Assembly: GCF_016093545.1 (NCBI RefSeq)
Contig: NZ_JADKYX010000003.1
Span: forward strand, 372,001 to 436,000
DNA from: Massilia rhizosphaerae
Lineage (GTDB): Bacteria > Pseudomonadota > Gammaproteobacteria > Burkholderiales > Burkholderiaceae_D
Direction of reading: 5' to 3'
DNA length: 64,000 nt
The position numbers and the translations under genes were made by a program. The notes beneath the pieces were generated by a model. The model saw only the letters and a program-made list of their open reading frames with translations. It was not told the DNA's origin and ran no database searches. Below, one piece after another: positions 33,553 through 41,151 of the stretch (the stretch's first letter is position 1; the number at the start of each line of letters is the position of its first letter).

Positions 33553-34629
33553 TCAGAGCGCGGCGCCGGCGCGCGTCACGAGCGCCGTCGTGCCCACGCA
33601 GGCCGCGACGACGGCGACGAATTCGCCGTAGCGCGTCGTCGTCGGCTGTTGCATGATGGGATGGCCGAGCAGCGTCGCCCCCGCCGCGACGAGCAGCATC
33701 ATGACGGGGAAGTGGAAGAAAAAGGTGAACGCCGCGGCTGACCCGGTCCGGTCCACGACCGTTCCGCCGTAGAACGCCCGTGCCGGATACACCGCCAGGG
33801 CGGCGACGGCGAAGCTGGCCCCGACGAGCAGGTATTTGCACTGGATGAGCCAGGCGCCGAACGGCGGTGGCAGCACGTGCGTGTCGGCGCCGACGATCCT
33901 CGACAGCAGCAGGGAACCCACGAAGCAGGCGAGGGCTATGGCCAGGGACGGCCGCGCGTCGCGCGTGGCGCCGAGCCAGGCGACCGCGAGGCCCGACATC
34001 CAGATGGCGGCCCAGACCAGAAACTGGAACGGCACGAGCAGGACCACGGCCGCCAGCAACAGCACCTGGACGAGCCGCTTCGCGCGCAAGACGAGGGCGA
34101 GCAGGACGAGCGACCAGAACAAATAGGACAGCAGGTACAGCATGCCGTTGCTGCCGAACGTGGGCACGACGAACGGCTGCAGCATCAGCAGATTCCCCAG
34201 CAGCGAGGTGTAGCTCAGCGTCAGTGTGCTGAATGCCGGGTAGGCCGTGTACAGGCCGGAACCGTTGAAGTACCGTGCGCCCAGCACGTCGAGGAAGGCG
34301 CCGAGGACCAGGCCGGGCAGCAGGAGCCGGTACAGGCCGGCCACGTGCCGGCCGACGGCCGCGCCGGGTGGGCCGCGCTGCAGCATGAGTCCCGTCAGGA
34401 TGCCGTCGACGACGAAGAACACGGCGAACGATTCGTGGCCGAGCCCCGTCAGGAAGTAGAACGCTTTCGACAGGCCTGTTTTCGTGTGCACGTCTTCGTA
34501 GTCGACGAACAGCAGGAACCGCACGTGGTACATCAGCGCCACGATGACGCTGGTCCAGCGTGACACGAGCAGGAACGTTAGGAATCGGTTGGGCATGTGA
34601 AACCACACGGTCGTCGATTTGGAAGTCAT
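33553..34629 (-). CDS. Acyltransferase family 3-like membrane protein
   Basis: Membrane protein of about 358 residues with ten or so helices in the arrangement of OafA/OpgC-type acyltransferases, which O-acylate surface polysaccharides. The first helix region carries MYHVRFLLF, corresponding to the conserved catalytic histidine region, and a later RLLLPGLVLGAFLD matches the RxxP-type motif. Substrate cannot be deduced and no polysaccharide genes adjoin. I chose ATG 34629 (MTSKSTTVWF); ATGs at 34656 and 34596 are alternatives without better ribosome binding sites. Confidence 0.75.
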   Translation of the reverse strand: MTSKSTTVWFHMPNRFLTFLLVSRWTSVIVALMYHVRFLLFVDYEDVHTKTGLSKAFYFLTGLGHESFAVFFVVDGILTGLMLQRGPPGAAVGRHVAGLYRLLLPGLVLGAFLDVLGARYFNGSGLYTAYPAFSTLTLSYTSLLGNLLMLQPFVVPTFGSNGMLYLLSYLFWSLVLLALVLRAKRLVQVLLLAAVVLLVPFQFLVWAAIWMSGLAVAWLGATRDARPSLAIALACFVGSLLLSRIVGADTHVLPPPFGAWLIQCKYLLVGASFAVAALAVYPARAFYGGTVVDRTGSAAAFTFFFHFPVMMLLVAAGATLLGHPIMQQPTTTRYGEFVAVVAACVGTTALVTRAGAAL

Positions 34630-34801
34630 GTCTCGCGCGACAGTGCTGCAAGACATTGACGAAGTTCATCTGGAAGCATGCAGTTCAATGGTAGGAAATA
34701 CACCGGCGTCGGGCTTGAGGCGACGCAGCTTGCTTAGATGGCTCGACGGAATCGCGCGGGATGGTTGGCCGGATTGTCGCGGGCGGGCCACGCAGTGCGC
34801 G

Positions 34802-35140
34802 TCATCCCGAAGCGGGCGACGGGGACGCGGGGTTGGCCGCGGCCCAGCCTGCGTCGATGATCTGCCGGAACAAGGTCTGGCTGGCGACCAGGCGCGGTGG
34901 CGGGTCGCACCTGCAGCGGCACAGGTCGTCGCCGAGCGCCACTTCCTTGCCCTCGAACCGGTCGCCAAGGCGCGGCCCGTCCGGCTCGATCACCCCGGTG
35001 GCGTGGCATGTGGGGCAGGACACCGGATCGCCCGCGCAGGCGACCCGCACCCCGTTGATCGTCTGGGTCGAACTGCCCGACACGACCTTGCCGCCGGCCG
35101 TGGTGCTTGCGCCGGCCGTGATGAGGTATCGGATGAGCAT
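34802..35140 (-). CDS. Lone PAAR-domain protein
   Basis: Protein of 112 residues with an N-terminal PAAR domain (MLIRYLITAGASTTAGGKVVSG; ACAGDPVSCPTCHATG) and a cysteine-rich stretch (DLCRCRCDPPPR), then a short proline/serine tail. It is the last gene of the minus-strand effector island, separated from the vgrG there by 6 kb of decaying DNA. It may serve as an alternative spike tip. The 35141-35391 gap downstream of DUF4268 shows no gene; GC drops sharply near 35340, marking the edge of the low-GC segment. Confidence 0.85.
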   Translation of the reverse strand: MLIRYLITAGASTTAGGKVVSGSSTQTINGVRVACAGDPVSCPTCHATGVIEPDGPRLGDRFEGKEVALGDDLCRCRCDPPPRLVASQTLFRQIIDAGWAAANPASPSPASG

Positions 35141-35391
35141 GGCGTCCTTTCGTTGGCATCGTCGGCTGAAAACGCCAATCTAGCCGGGGGCGGGGATGCT
35201 GTTTTGATGGGTCACAACGGGCGGCCGTTCCATGCAACGCCTGCGGCGGCGGGATGCACGAGGTGGTCCGGCGGTATGCGCGGCGCCCGTGGCGGCTGGC
35301 CGCCGGGAGACAGGACTCGACAAGTCCTATACCGCTGAGTGGTCGAATTTCGTTCGACCGGCAACGTTATGTGGTTGAATGCTTGATATAT

Positions 35392-36351
35392 TTATAGAGC
35401 ATTGCTTGGTAGTGATCTAATCATCGGTCGGAAAATGCCGTCGAGCTTCTTTAAGGATTGTGCTTGCCACTGGATATATTCGGGCCAGCGAGTTTCATCT
35501 TCGATATCGCAGTCATGGCGAATCATACCAATGCCTATTCCTTTCTTTTCAGGCAGGTCCGCCCATTCGAGCGCATGACCTACGGCAGCTTCAATCTCGT
35601 CTTTGCGGGTGTGAAAGTATCGAAAGATTGCTTTTGGACTAGGAGAGTTGCATACAACGTAAAGCCGAACTGATATTCTTCCTTCCCATGATACGATAGT
35701 TTCAAAGGAGAAGCCTGTGCGACCGGCGCTGAACGATAGCCAGTGCTGCGGAAATGGTTTGGGTGCCTTGATCGGCGGGTTTTGTTCTTTCTGATACTGG
35801 TGAAATGCTTGCCAATAACGGAAATAAAGCGCCTGCCGCGGCCCGTGAATTTTGTTCGAAGAAGCTGCTTCTTTAACGCTCCGGCTCCACTCATTCGGAC
35901 TCGAAATTACGTTGAATTTCGGAGCAGGGACGGAATCGCCAATCCGCCAAAGCTCAATCTCTAGACCGAAAAACTCATGTTCTTCATTCGTTATTTCATT
36001 TAGCCAGTCGATCGCTGCGCGATGTTCATCAGTAAAACGAGAGGCCACCCATATCACGGTCTTAGCTTCAATCCCAGCGGCATAAGTTAGGATTTGCCCC
36101 AGATGGAGATGATCTGTTTTTTCAAGCTGGTTCTCCACGAGAACAGTCTGACCACTAAGCCGATCTTTACAAATAATGTCCGCGCGATAGGGACCAATAA
36201 ATTCTTCTTGACTGACCAACTCAAGGTCAAGCCCAACTGAAGCACTCATTACTGCGAGATTGTCCGGACTTGCAAGCCAAGGAGTGAAATCTGTAGCTTC
36301 GTGCGTCCAAACATCACGCAGGTTTACACGAGAAAGTGATCCTAATTGCAT
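35392..36351 (-). CDS. DUF4268 domain protein, nuclease-fold-like N-terminus
   Basis: Protein of 319 residues. The N-terminal half has the pattern of a PD-(D/E)XK-type fold: ADIICKD strand, then TVLVENQLEKTDHLHLGQIL (Asp ... ExQ). The second half matches the DUF4268 family (FRYWQAFHQYQKEQNPP; HWLSFSAGRTGFSFE). DUF4268 proteins are often found in mobile or defence-rich DNA; no function is proven. The gene is distinctly AT-richer than the chromosome average here and reads as recently acquired. It sits between an orphan toxin/immunity pair and a lone PAAR gene on the same strand. Confidence 0.75.
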   Translation of the reverse strand: MQLGSLSRVNLRDVWTHEATDFTPWLASPDNLAVMSASVGLDLELVSQEEFIGPYRADIICKDRLSGQTVLVENQLEKTDHLHLGQILTYAAGIEAKTVIWVASRFTDEHRAAIDWLNEITNEEHEFFGLEIELWRIGDSVPAPKFNVISSPNEWSRSVKEAASSNKIHGPRQALYFRYWQAFHQYQKEQNPPIKAPKPFPQHWLSFSAGRTGFSFETIVSWEGRISVRLYVVCNSPSPKAIFRYFHTRKDEIEAAVGHALEWADLPEKKGIGIGMIRHDCDIEDETRWPEYIQWQAQSLKKLDGIFRPMIRSLPSNAL

Positions 36352-36646
36352 CGTTGACCTTTGAATGCCGATAACAGATTTGCATGATGCATTAAAATTG
36401 CGCCTGCGCCAAGCTTTTTATTCCGGTCGTGGTTTTGGTTGTGGATCGATATTTGATGACCGCGATAATAGGCAGGCAACGCCGCGCTGATCCTGGACTA
36501 TATCGCTTCATGGATGTGATGATGTCATCCCATATGCCTCGAGCGAATGCTGTAATTGCTCGTGAACTATCGTCAATCCTTGTGAATCCCCGTAAGAGTT
36601 ATGCCGAGAATTAAAAACACTATCGAGCGATTTCCAATGAATGCAT
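36352..36646. other. Gene-free low-GC spacer
   Basis: About 295 bp of AT-rich sequence between DUF4268 and the small probable immunity gene. Short open frames exist on the plus strand (61 codons at 36429) but show no coding character, ribosome binding site or recognisable product. Probably remnant island DNA plus the DUF4268 promoter. Confidence 0.5.
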
Positions 36647-37123
36647 TTAATTATGGGTGGAGTTGGTTTTCTGCGAGAATGGTTTCAATTTCGGAAGTCT
36701 TTTGTCCCAAGCGCCGCGTGGAAATAGTGCTACCGATTTCTGTGAAATGTCATGATCATGAAAACCGGCAAGTGTCATGCCAAGATTCAGTAAAACTACG
36801 AAGCCAAGGTACAAAAATGGATTGCCATCCTCCAATGTTAATCTTTTTAGAACCTGATCTTCATCATCAAGAAATATGTTTGCATCTTTAAATTGCACGC
36901 CCTCCATTTGGCGTCCGAAGCCAATGTGAGATACGCCTTCGGTAGGGCCAGTCGAGTAGCCAACATTCATGAATGATCGGAATTCTACTCGCTGCTTAAG
37001 ATGATTCAAACTTACACTGTCCGCAGGGCCATATATGGTCTCAACTTCTTGTGGCGTCATCCCGAAGCTAATTTTTCCGGCGCCGCTGTACGGAAGGATG
37101 TCAAAAGGTTCATTTTCATTCAT
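36647..37123 (-). CDS. Probable immunity protein for a lost toxin
   Basis: Acidic soluble protein of 158 residues with no signal peptide, AT-rich coding sequence and no family I can name. It begins with SGAGKISFGMTPQEVETIYG, a pattern seen in small immunity-type proteins of polymorphic toxin loci. It starts 7 bp after the stop of a 65-codon fragment that looks like the C-terminal end of a toxin, which is the classical toxin-tip/immunity order. Function is inferred from position and composition only. Confidence 0.55.
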   Translation of the reverse strand: MNENEPFDILPYSGAGKISFGMTPQEVETIYGPADSVSLNHLKQRVEFRSFMNVGYSTGPTEGVSHIGFGRQMEGVQFKDANIFLDDEDQVLKRLTLEDGNPFLYLGFVVLLNLGMTLAGFHDHDISQKSVALFPRGAWDKRLPKLKPFSQKTNSTHN

Positions 37124-37130
37124 GTTTTCA

Positions 37131-37328
37131 TCACTTTAAAAGAGAATGCTTTTCGAGGCATTTGTAATGCTCTAGCATTTCCAGTATTGCCTCATTGTAT
37201 TTTCTTGGGTCGCCAGCTTCTTTTGCGATTCTTCTTACATCTCGGACTTCAATAGCCATTGCCTCCCTCCATTTTCCTTGCGAAATCAACTCTTCAAGTG
37301 ATTCTCGATATTCGATTGAGCCAGCCAT
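37131..37328 (-). CDS. Orphan C-terminal toxin-like fragment
   Basis: Reading frame of 65 codons with good coding character (IEYRESLEELISQGKWREAM; AIEVRDVRRIAKEAGDPRKY; a helical, charged tail ending HSLLK). The same frame stays open and protein-like for a further 14 codons upstream of the ATG (RYAKDHGKTSSNGQ) and is closed by a TAA that lies within the end of the inverted-repeat element at 37369. So this is most likely the 3' stump of a larger toxin gene cut by that element, not an independent gene. No ribosome binding site precedes the ATG. It is followed 7 bp on by a probable immunity gene. Confidence 0.55.
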   Translation of the reverse strand: MAGSIEYRESLEELISQGKWREAMAIEVRDVRRIAKEAGDPRKYNEAILEMLEHYKCLEKHSLLK

Positions 37329-37368
37329 TTGACCGTTACTTGAGGTTTTGCCATGGTCTTTGGCATAT

Positions 37369-37566
37369 CGTTATACACATCTTTTTCACTAATAAAATCA
37401 ATGACTTGAAGCTGACTTTCCCGGGTCGTCGCGGGCACGGAAGCGAGCGCAAAATTGGTGCGTTTGATACAGAAGTCTCACTTTTCGCCCAATTTTTAAG
37501 CAAAACGTCACGAAAATCGCAGCCTAGGGCTGAAATGGCGCTGAGCGGAAAAAGATGTGTATAACG
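37369..37566. mobile_element. 198-bp MITE-like element with 19-bp terminal inverted repeats
   Basis: The segment is bounded by perfect 19-bp inverted repeats: CGTTATACACATCTTTTTC at 37369-37387 and its exact reverse complement at 37548-37566. The interior encodes no protein and is less AT-rich in its middle. No convincing target duplication is visible next to the ends. One end lies six bases from the immunity-gene stop and the other coincides with the truncation of the toxin-like fragment. A small non-autonomous transposable element (MITE) or a solo remnant of an insertion sequence fits best. Confidence 0.65.
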
Positions 37567-37572
37567 CTATGG

Positions 37573-38235
37573 CTATGGTTTGAGTAGCTTTTCAATGTCA
37601 GTATTTGAAAACGGTAGTGTCGGTGACGCGAGCTGTCGAAGAATGGTCAAATGCACGTCTAGCTTGAGCTTTACAAGATTTTCTAGACGCATTTTTCCTC
37701 CAAGCACAATGGCTGGTTCAAAACCATACATTTCATCTGCCGCAAGCGGACCTAATTTGGCAAGTGCCTGCTCAAAGAGTGGGGTGCCAGACTCATCCTT
37801 TAGATCGCATTCACTGATACTTAATCCGATAAATGACTTAACTGACCAGTCTTGATCTTCTTTGCTTTTGGGTTTTAGGTCTTTTGGTAAGGCAAAGATT
37901 GCGTTGAGTGGGCCACTGATTGTCATATTTACGCCTGAGTGCTCGCCGCAAACGTATAAATTTCCAAATGCTGTCCGTCCAACAACGTGAAACGCATCTA
38001 TTTGTTCAAGCAATGTATCTTCAAGCCATTCATCAACTAGGTCTTCATAGTCATCTGGATTGACAATCCAAAAAAGGCCGTTCGCATAGCTGCCCCAACC
38101 TTCTTCTTGCCAGTATGTTAATAACTGATCCGGGAGCTTAGTGCGCCATTTCTCAATCGTTTCGACCGGTACAGAAACCTGATTGGTCGCTTCACCAAAT
38201 TTGCTCACAAAATATTCAAAATCTTCATCTCTCAT
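37573..38235 (-). CDS. Tdi-like immunity protein (GAD-like/DUF1851)
   Basis: Protein of 220 residues with a GAD-like N-terminal domain (DEDFEYFVSKFGEATNQVSV; YWQEEGWGSYANGLFWIVNPDDYEDL) followed by a DUF1851-type domain (FHVVGRTAFGNLYVCGEHSG; SFIGLSISECDL). This is the architecture of Tdi proteins that neutralise Tde DNase effectors in Agrobacterium. The ATG at 38235 overlaps the effector stop by 4 bp and is preceded by AAGGGAATAAG within the effector gene. AT-rich relative to the vgrG side. The inverted-repeat element begins six bases after its stop. Confidence 0.85.
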   Translation of the reverse strand: MRDEDFEYFVSKFGEATNQVSVPVETIEKWRTKLPDQLLTYWQEEGWGSYANGLFWIVNPDDYEDLVDEWLEDTLLEQIDAFHVVGRTAFGNLYVCGEHSGVNMTISGPLNAIFALPKDLKPKSKEDQDWSVKSFIGLSISECDLKDESGTPLFEQALAKLGPLAADEMYGFEPAIVLGGKMRLENLVKLKLDVHLTILRQLASPTLPFSNTDIEKLLKP

Positions 38236-39350
38236 CTTATTCCCTTGCCCCGGCAAGGCTCCAATTTAACATTCATTTTTTGATCCCCGCGACCGTTCCC
38301 AATTGCCCTGTTCGCTTCGCGATCCATTCCTGCTACTCTATCATTTTGGTTCCAACTGCCGCCGATCGACGAGTTCACGTCCGCGCGGCCCATACCTGTC
38401 GGGTTCGGGTGCATCCAGCCACCAGCGACCATGTCGGGCTCGTGAAGCGCTGCCAACTTTTCCATCACAGCTTTTGCGCGCGTCGCGGCCTCAGCATCCG
38501 CTTTGGCAGCCCCCATTCCGGCTTTTCGAAGACTCTCGCGGATACTCGTCGCTATTCTGGATGAAGCAATTTCGCGGAATCCGGCCTGTGCGGCATCCGC
38601 AGCCGGGTTACGATTCATTGACGCAAATGCATCTCTCGCGGCTTTGTATTCGGTAGCCGAAAGGCTGTTGATCGCGTCTTCTTGGCGTTTGAGCTGCGCG
38701 GCCATTTCCTTCAAATACGCCTTTTGCTCGTCCTTGCTCATCCGCATGAACTTCTTCTTGTCGAAGGGATGAAAGCAAGGCACTTTATGCTCGCGGGCCT
38801 TGACCGTCACCTCTTTTTTAGGCTTCCTTGGACCAGGCGCAGCTTCCCGAGCCTCTTCCGCTTCCTTGGCTTCTCGAGCAACCCGGGCGGCTTCTTCCGC
38901 ATCCTTGGCTTCTCGGGCAACCCGGTCGGCTTCTTCCGCTTCCTTGGCCGCCTTCGCGGCTTTTGCAACTTCGTCCGCTTCGTGTGCGCCCTTGGCGATC
39001 CGCGCAGCCGCCCCGGCACCTTTCGCCATGCCGACGGCACCTTTGGCGACCTTGCCTACCGTCGTGACGACTTTACCACCGGGGATCATGCTTGCTGCCG
39101 CGATGCCCGCTTCGACAAAGTCGCCCTCGGCTGCGTAGATCGCGGCATCCGCCGCTCCCGTCACGACCGACAGGCCGGGAACAAAGCTGACAATTCCCAG
39201 CGCTCCGTGCACCCACGGGCTGGACTTTTGCCAAATGGTCTTTTCAGCTTCGGTTTCGGGTTTAAGTGCAGGATTGGCACCGCCGCCGTGCGGTTCGATG
39301 TGCGTTACCGATTGCTCAGCCTGTTCTAGGATGACCCCTTTTGTGCTCAT
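38232..39350 (-). CDS. T6SS nuclease effector with Ntox15 (Tde-type) domain
   Basis: Effector of 372 residues. The N-terminal part (about 25-110) has glycine/alanine-rich hydrophobic stretches (HGALGIVSFVPGLSVVTGAA) that may aid delivery. A charged coiled-coil region with 13-residue repeats follows (about 130-170). The C-terminal toxin domain (about 190-372) starts at PCFHPFDKKKF and carries the HxxD motif (His303-Glu-Pro-Asp306) of Ntox15/Tde DNases and the conserved NSSIGGSW and MNVKLEPC blocks. It is followed by a matching immunity gene with a 4-bp overlap and preceded by DUF4150, DUF2169 and vgrG, the same order as the tde2 locus of Agrobacterium. Confidence 0.88.
   Translation of the reverse strand: MSTKGVILEQAEQSVTHIEPHGGGANPALKPETEAEKTIWQKSSPWVHGALGIVSFVPGLSVVTGAADAAIYAAEGDFVEAGIAAASMIPGGKVVTTVGKVAKGAVGMAKGAGAAARIAKGAHEADEVAKAAKAAKEAEEADRVAREAKDAEEAARVAREAKEAEEAREAAPGPRKPKKEVTVKAREHKVPCFHPFDKKKFMRMSKDEQKAYLKEMAAQLKRQEDAINSLSATEYKAARDAFASMNRNPAADAAQAGFREIASSRIATSIRESLRKAGMGAAKADAEAATRAKAVMEKLAALHEPDMVAGGWMHPNPTGMGRADVNSSIGGSWNQNDRVAGMDREANRAIGNGRGDQKMNVKLEPCRGKGIR
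38851..38949 (-). repeat. 39-bp tandem repeat within the Tde-like effector
   Basis: About two and a half copies of a 39-bp unit (38851-38889, 38890-38928, partial from 38929). They encode the 13-residue heptad-like unit ARVAREAKDAEEA of the coiled-coil linker. Copies differ by a few bases. Copy number could vary between strains. Confidence 0.75.
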
Positions 39351-39353
39351 GGC

Positions 39354-39707
39354 TTAACTCGCCAGATTCATGTCGCATTCGTCGCCATGGCGCACCACAA
39401 ATTTCTGCTCCGCCCTCACGGAATTCGCGCTTTGTGTTGCGCGCACCTTGCCTTTATTGACGCCCGACTTCATGCCACCGCCCGTTCCCGCCTCGTTGCC
39501 GGTCACGTGCGTGACCACACTGTCGCTGAGCAGAAAGACAGGGTTGCCATTGAACCTCACCGACTTCGCCACCTCGACGCTATCGCTCAAGTCGGCAATG
39601 ATGGGATAGGGCACAGGCACCATATTCGGCCCCATCGGCGTCTTGCACACATTGGGAACGAGGCTGACCGCCTTGAAGATACTGTTCTTGCGCGCACCAG
39701 TTGGCAT
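39354..39707 (-). CDS. DUF4150 PAAR-like protein
   Basis: Protein of 117 residues in the DUF4150 family of PAAR-like T6SS tip proteins (VCKTPMGPNMVPVPYPIIAD; SDSVVTHVTGNEAGTGGGMKSG; SVRAEQKFVVRHGDECDMN). It is thought to load the effector encoded next to it onto VgrG. A strong GAGAGGAA site precedes the ATG. Only 3 bp separate its stop from the effector start codon and 9 bp separate it from the DUF2169 gene. Confidence 0.9.
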   Translation of the reverse strand: MPTGARKNSIFKAVSLVPNVCKTPMGPNMVPVPYPIIADLSDSVEVAKSVRFNGNPVFLLSDSVVTHVTGNEAGTGGGMKSGVNKGKVRATQSANSVRAEQKFVVRHGDECDMNLAS

Positions 39708-39716
39708 GGATTCCTC

Positions 39717-41138
39717 TCAAACCGCGATTGGCGTACTTTGAACGGGCCGGATCGTGGACGGCATGGCCTCTGGATTTTGGGCCTGTTCGCGCAACGCCAT
39801 CACGTCCGCGCGGGACAGCATTCGGGCTTCGAGCACGCGGATGGCGGGTTCGCAGGCGACCGTGGCGCGCCAGACGCATACGACGGAAGGTTTTTTGTCC
39901 GGGGCGTCGGCGTCGTGGGCCGTATCGATGATGAGCGTATCGAGCTTGGCCGCGAGTTCTCCGATGCGCCCGTCTTCGAAGCGAACCACCACGAACGGCA
40001 GATGGCCGGGCAGCGCGAACGAAAGCAGGGTGTTCCCCGCGGGGTCTTGCGTTGTCGCCGTGCCCGCTGGACTGAGGTTGTACAGCGTGATGGTTTCGTC
40101 GCCGTCCAGATGCGGGACGACTTGCTGGTCGGCGGGCGCGCCGTTCCAGTACGCGAAGTTGAAATCGGCGGGCAAACCGGGATGGCGGTTTTCCAGCCAA
40201 TCCTGATCGTAGGTGCCTGCCAGCTCCAGGCGCGGTCGCCAAGCGCGTCCAACGACGCCAAAGCCGTCTGGTACGTACTCGTCACCAAAGCGCGCAATGG
40301 GCTGGTTAGCGGGTTCTATCTGCGGAGCCGGCACGCGTGAAAGATTTGTCGCACGAAGATACCAGTCTTCGGCGAAGCCACGGCCTACCGGATTCTGCTC
40401 GCACACCGTGTGGGCGATCGCTTCGGGTGCTTCGCCCGTGGCCGGGTTGTCGGGTTGCGGTACGCGGTCCGGCAACCGGTGTTTTTTACGCACGCGCCTG
40501 GCCGCCCGCTCGGTGACGAGTATCTTGTTCTCGCCGCCGTAAGCGTATTCGTAGCGCAGTGGCAGGGTCGTGACGGTCTGCGGCGCCGTCAGTTTCCACT
40601 TCGGCAGCGTGAACAGGCTCAGCGCCCGCAACAGGAGAGGGCGCTTGCGCCATTCGCGCGCGCCGGTGATCGTCAGTATCTTGCATAGAATCAAAGGGCC
40701 TTGCCTGGCTTGCGCCGTCAAACGGGCGCATTCCTGTCGCCATTCGGCCATGCGCTCCGGCGATGCATGAAATGATGGATTCATGCCATGCGGTTCGGGC
40801 GGCAGATCCGGTTCCGTGGGCGCGCCGTTGATCTTGAGGGCGACGGCGAATTCACGGGCCGGTCGTCCTTGCGGCGCGCAGGCGTCGCCGATCACGATCA
40901 CGTCGGTGTGCGGTTTGTACGGCGCCAGATCCGACTCCTGTCTGACGTTGGAGCGATTAATTTCGCCGTAATACTCGTCGCTCGTCGCCAATGGCGTTTG
41001 CACGGGCGCGAGCAGCAGTTGGCCGTCGTCCTGCAACTCGAACGTGAGCCGCATGACGACCACGTGGAAGCGCTGGTCGTGCTGGTCGAGGGCATCGAAG
41101 GCCATGGAGGGGTAGGGCGTGAGGTTGCGAAATTCCAT
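39717..41138 (-). CDS. DUF2169 T6SS adaptor protein
   Basis: Soluble protein of 473 residues of the DUF2169 family (starts MEFRNLTPYPSMAFDALDQH; FHVVVMRLTFELQDDGQLL). These proteins act as adaptors/chaperones that couple DUF4150 or PAAR-linked effectors to VgrG. Its position between vgrG (13 bp upstream) and DUF4150 (9 bp downstream) fits that role exactly. No signal peptide or membrane segment. Confidence 0.88.
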   Translation of the reverse strand: MEFRNLTPYPSMAFDALDQHDQRFHVVVMRLTFELQDDGQLLLAPVQTPLATSDEYYGEINRSNVRQESDLAPYKPHTDVIVIGDACAPQGRPAREFAVALKINGAPTEPDLPPEPHGMNPSFHASPERMAEWRQECARLTAQARQGPLILCKILTITGAREWRKRPLLLRALSLFTLPKWKLTAPQTVTTLPLRYEYAYGGENKILVTERAARRVRKKHRLPDRVPQPDNPATGEAPEAIAHTVCEQNPVGRGFAEDWYLRATNLSRVPAPQIEPANQPIARFGDEYVPDGFGVVGRAWRPRLELAGTYDQDWLENRHPGLPADFNFAYWNGAPADQQVVPHLDGDETITLYNLSPAGTATTQDPAGNTLLSFALPGHLPFVVVRFEDGRIGELAAKLDTLIIDTAHDADAPDKKPSVVCVWRATVACEPAIRVLEARMLSRADVMALREQAQNPEAMPSTIRPVQSTPIAV

Positions 41139-41151
41139 GTTCGGTGCGCGC

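Noticed and set aside
35341-35359. GGTCGAA/TTCGACC hairpin as a terminator
   Set aside because: Short stem without a T-run on either strand; also no gene ends immediately before it on the plus strand.
36429-36614. 61-codon plus-strand frame in the island spacer
   Set aside because: No ribosome binding site, no family, and residue usage is not protein-like.
37369-37387. TTATACACA at the element end as a DnaA box/replication origin
   Set aside because: It is part of the 19-bp terminal repeat, occurs only twice in inverted orientation, and no origin genes are near.
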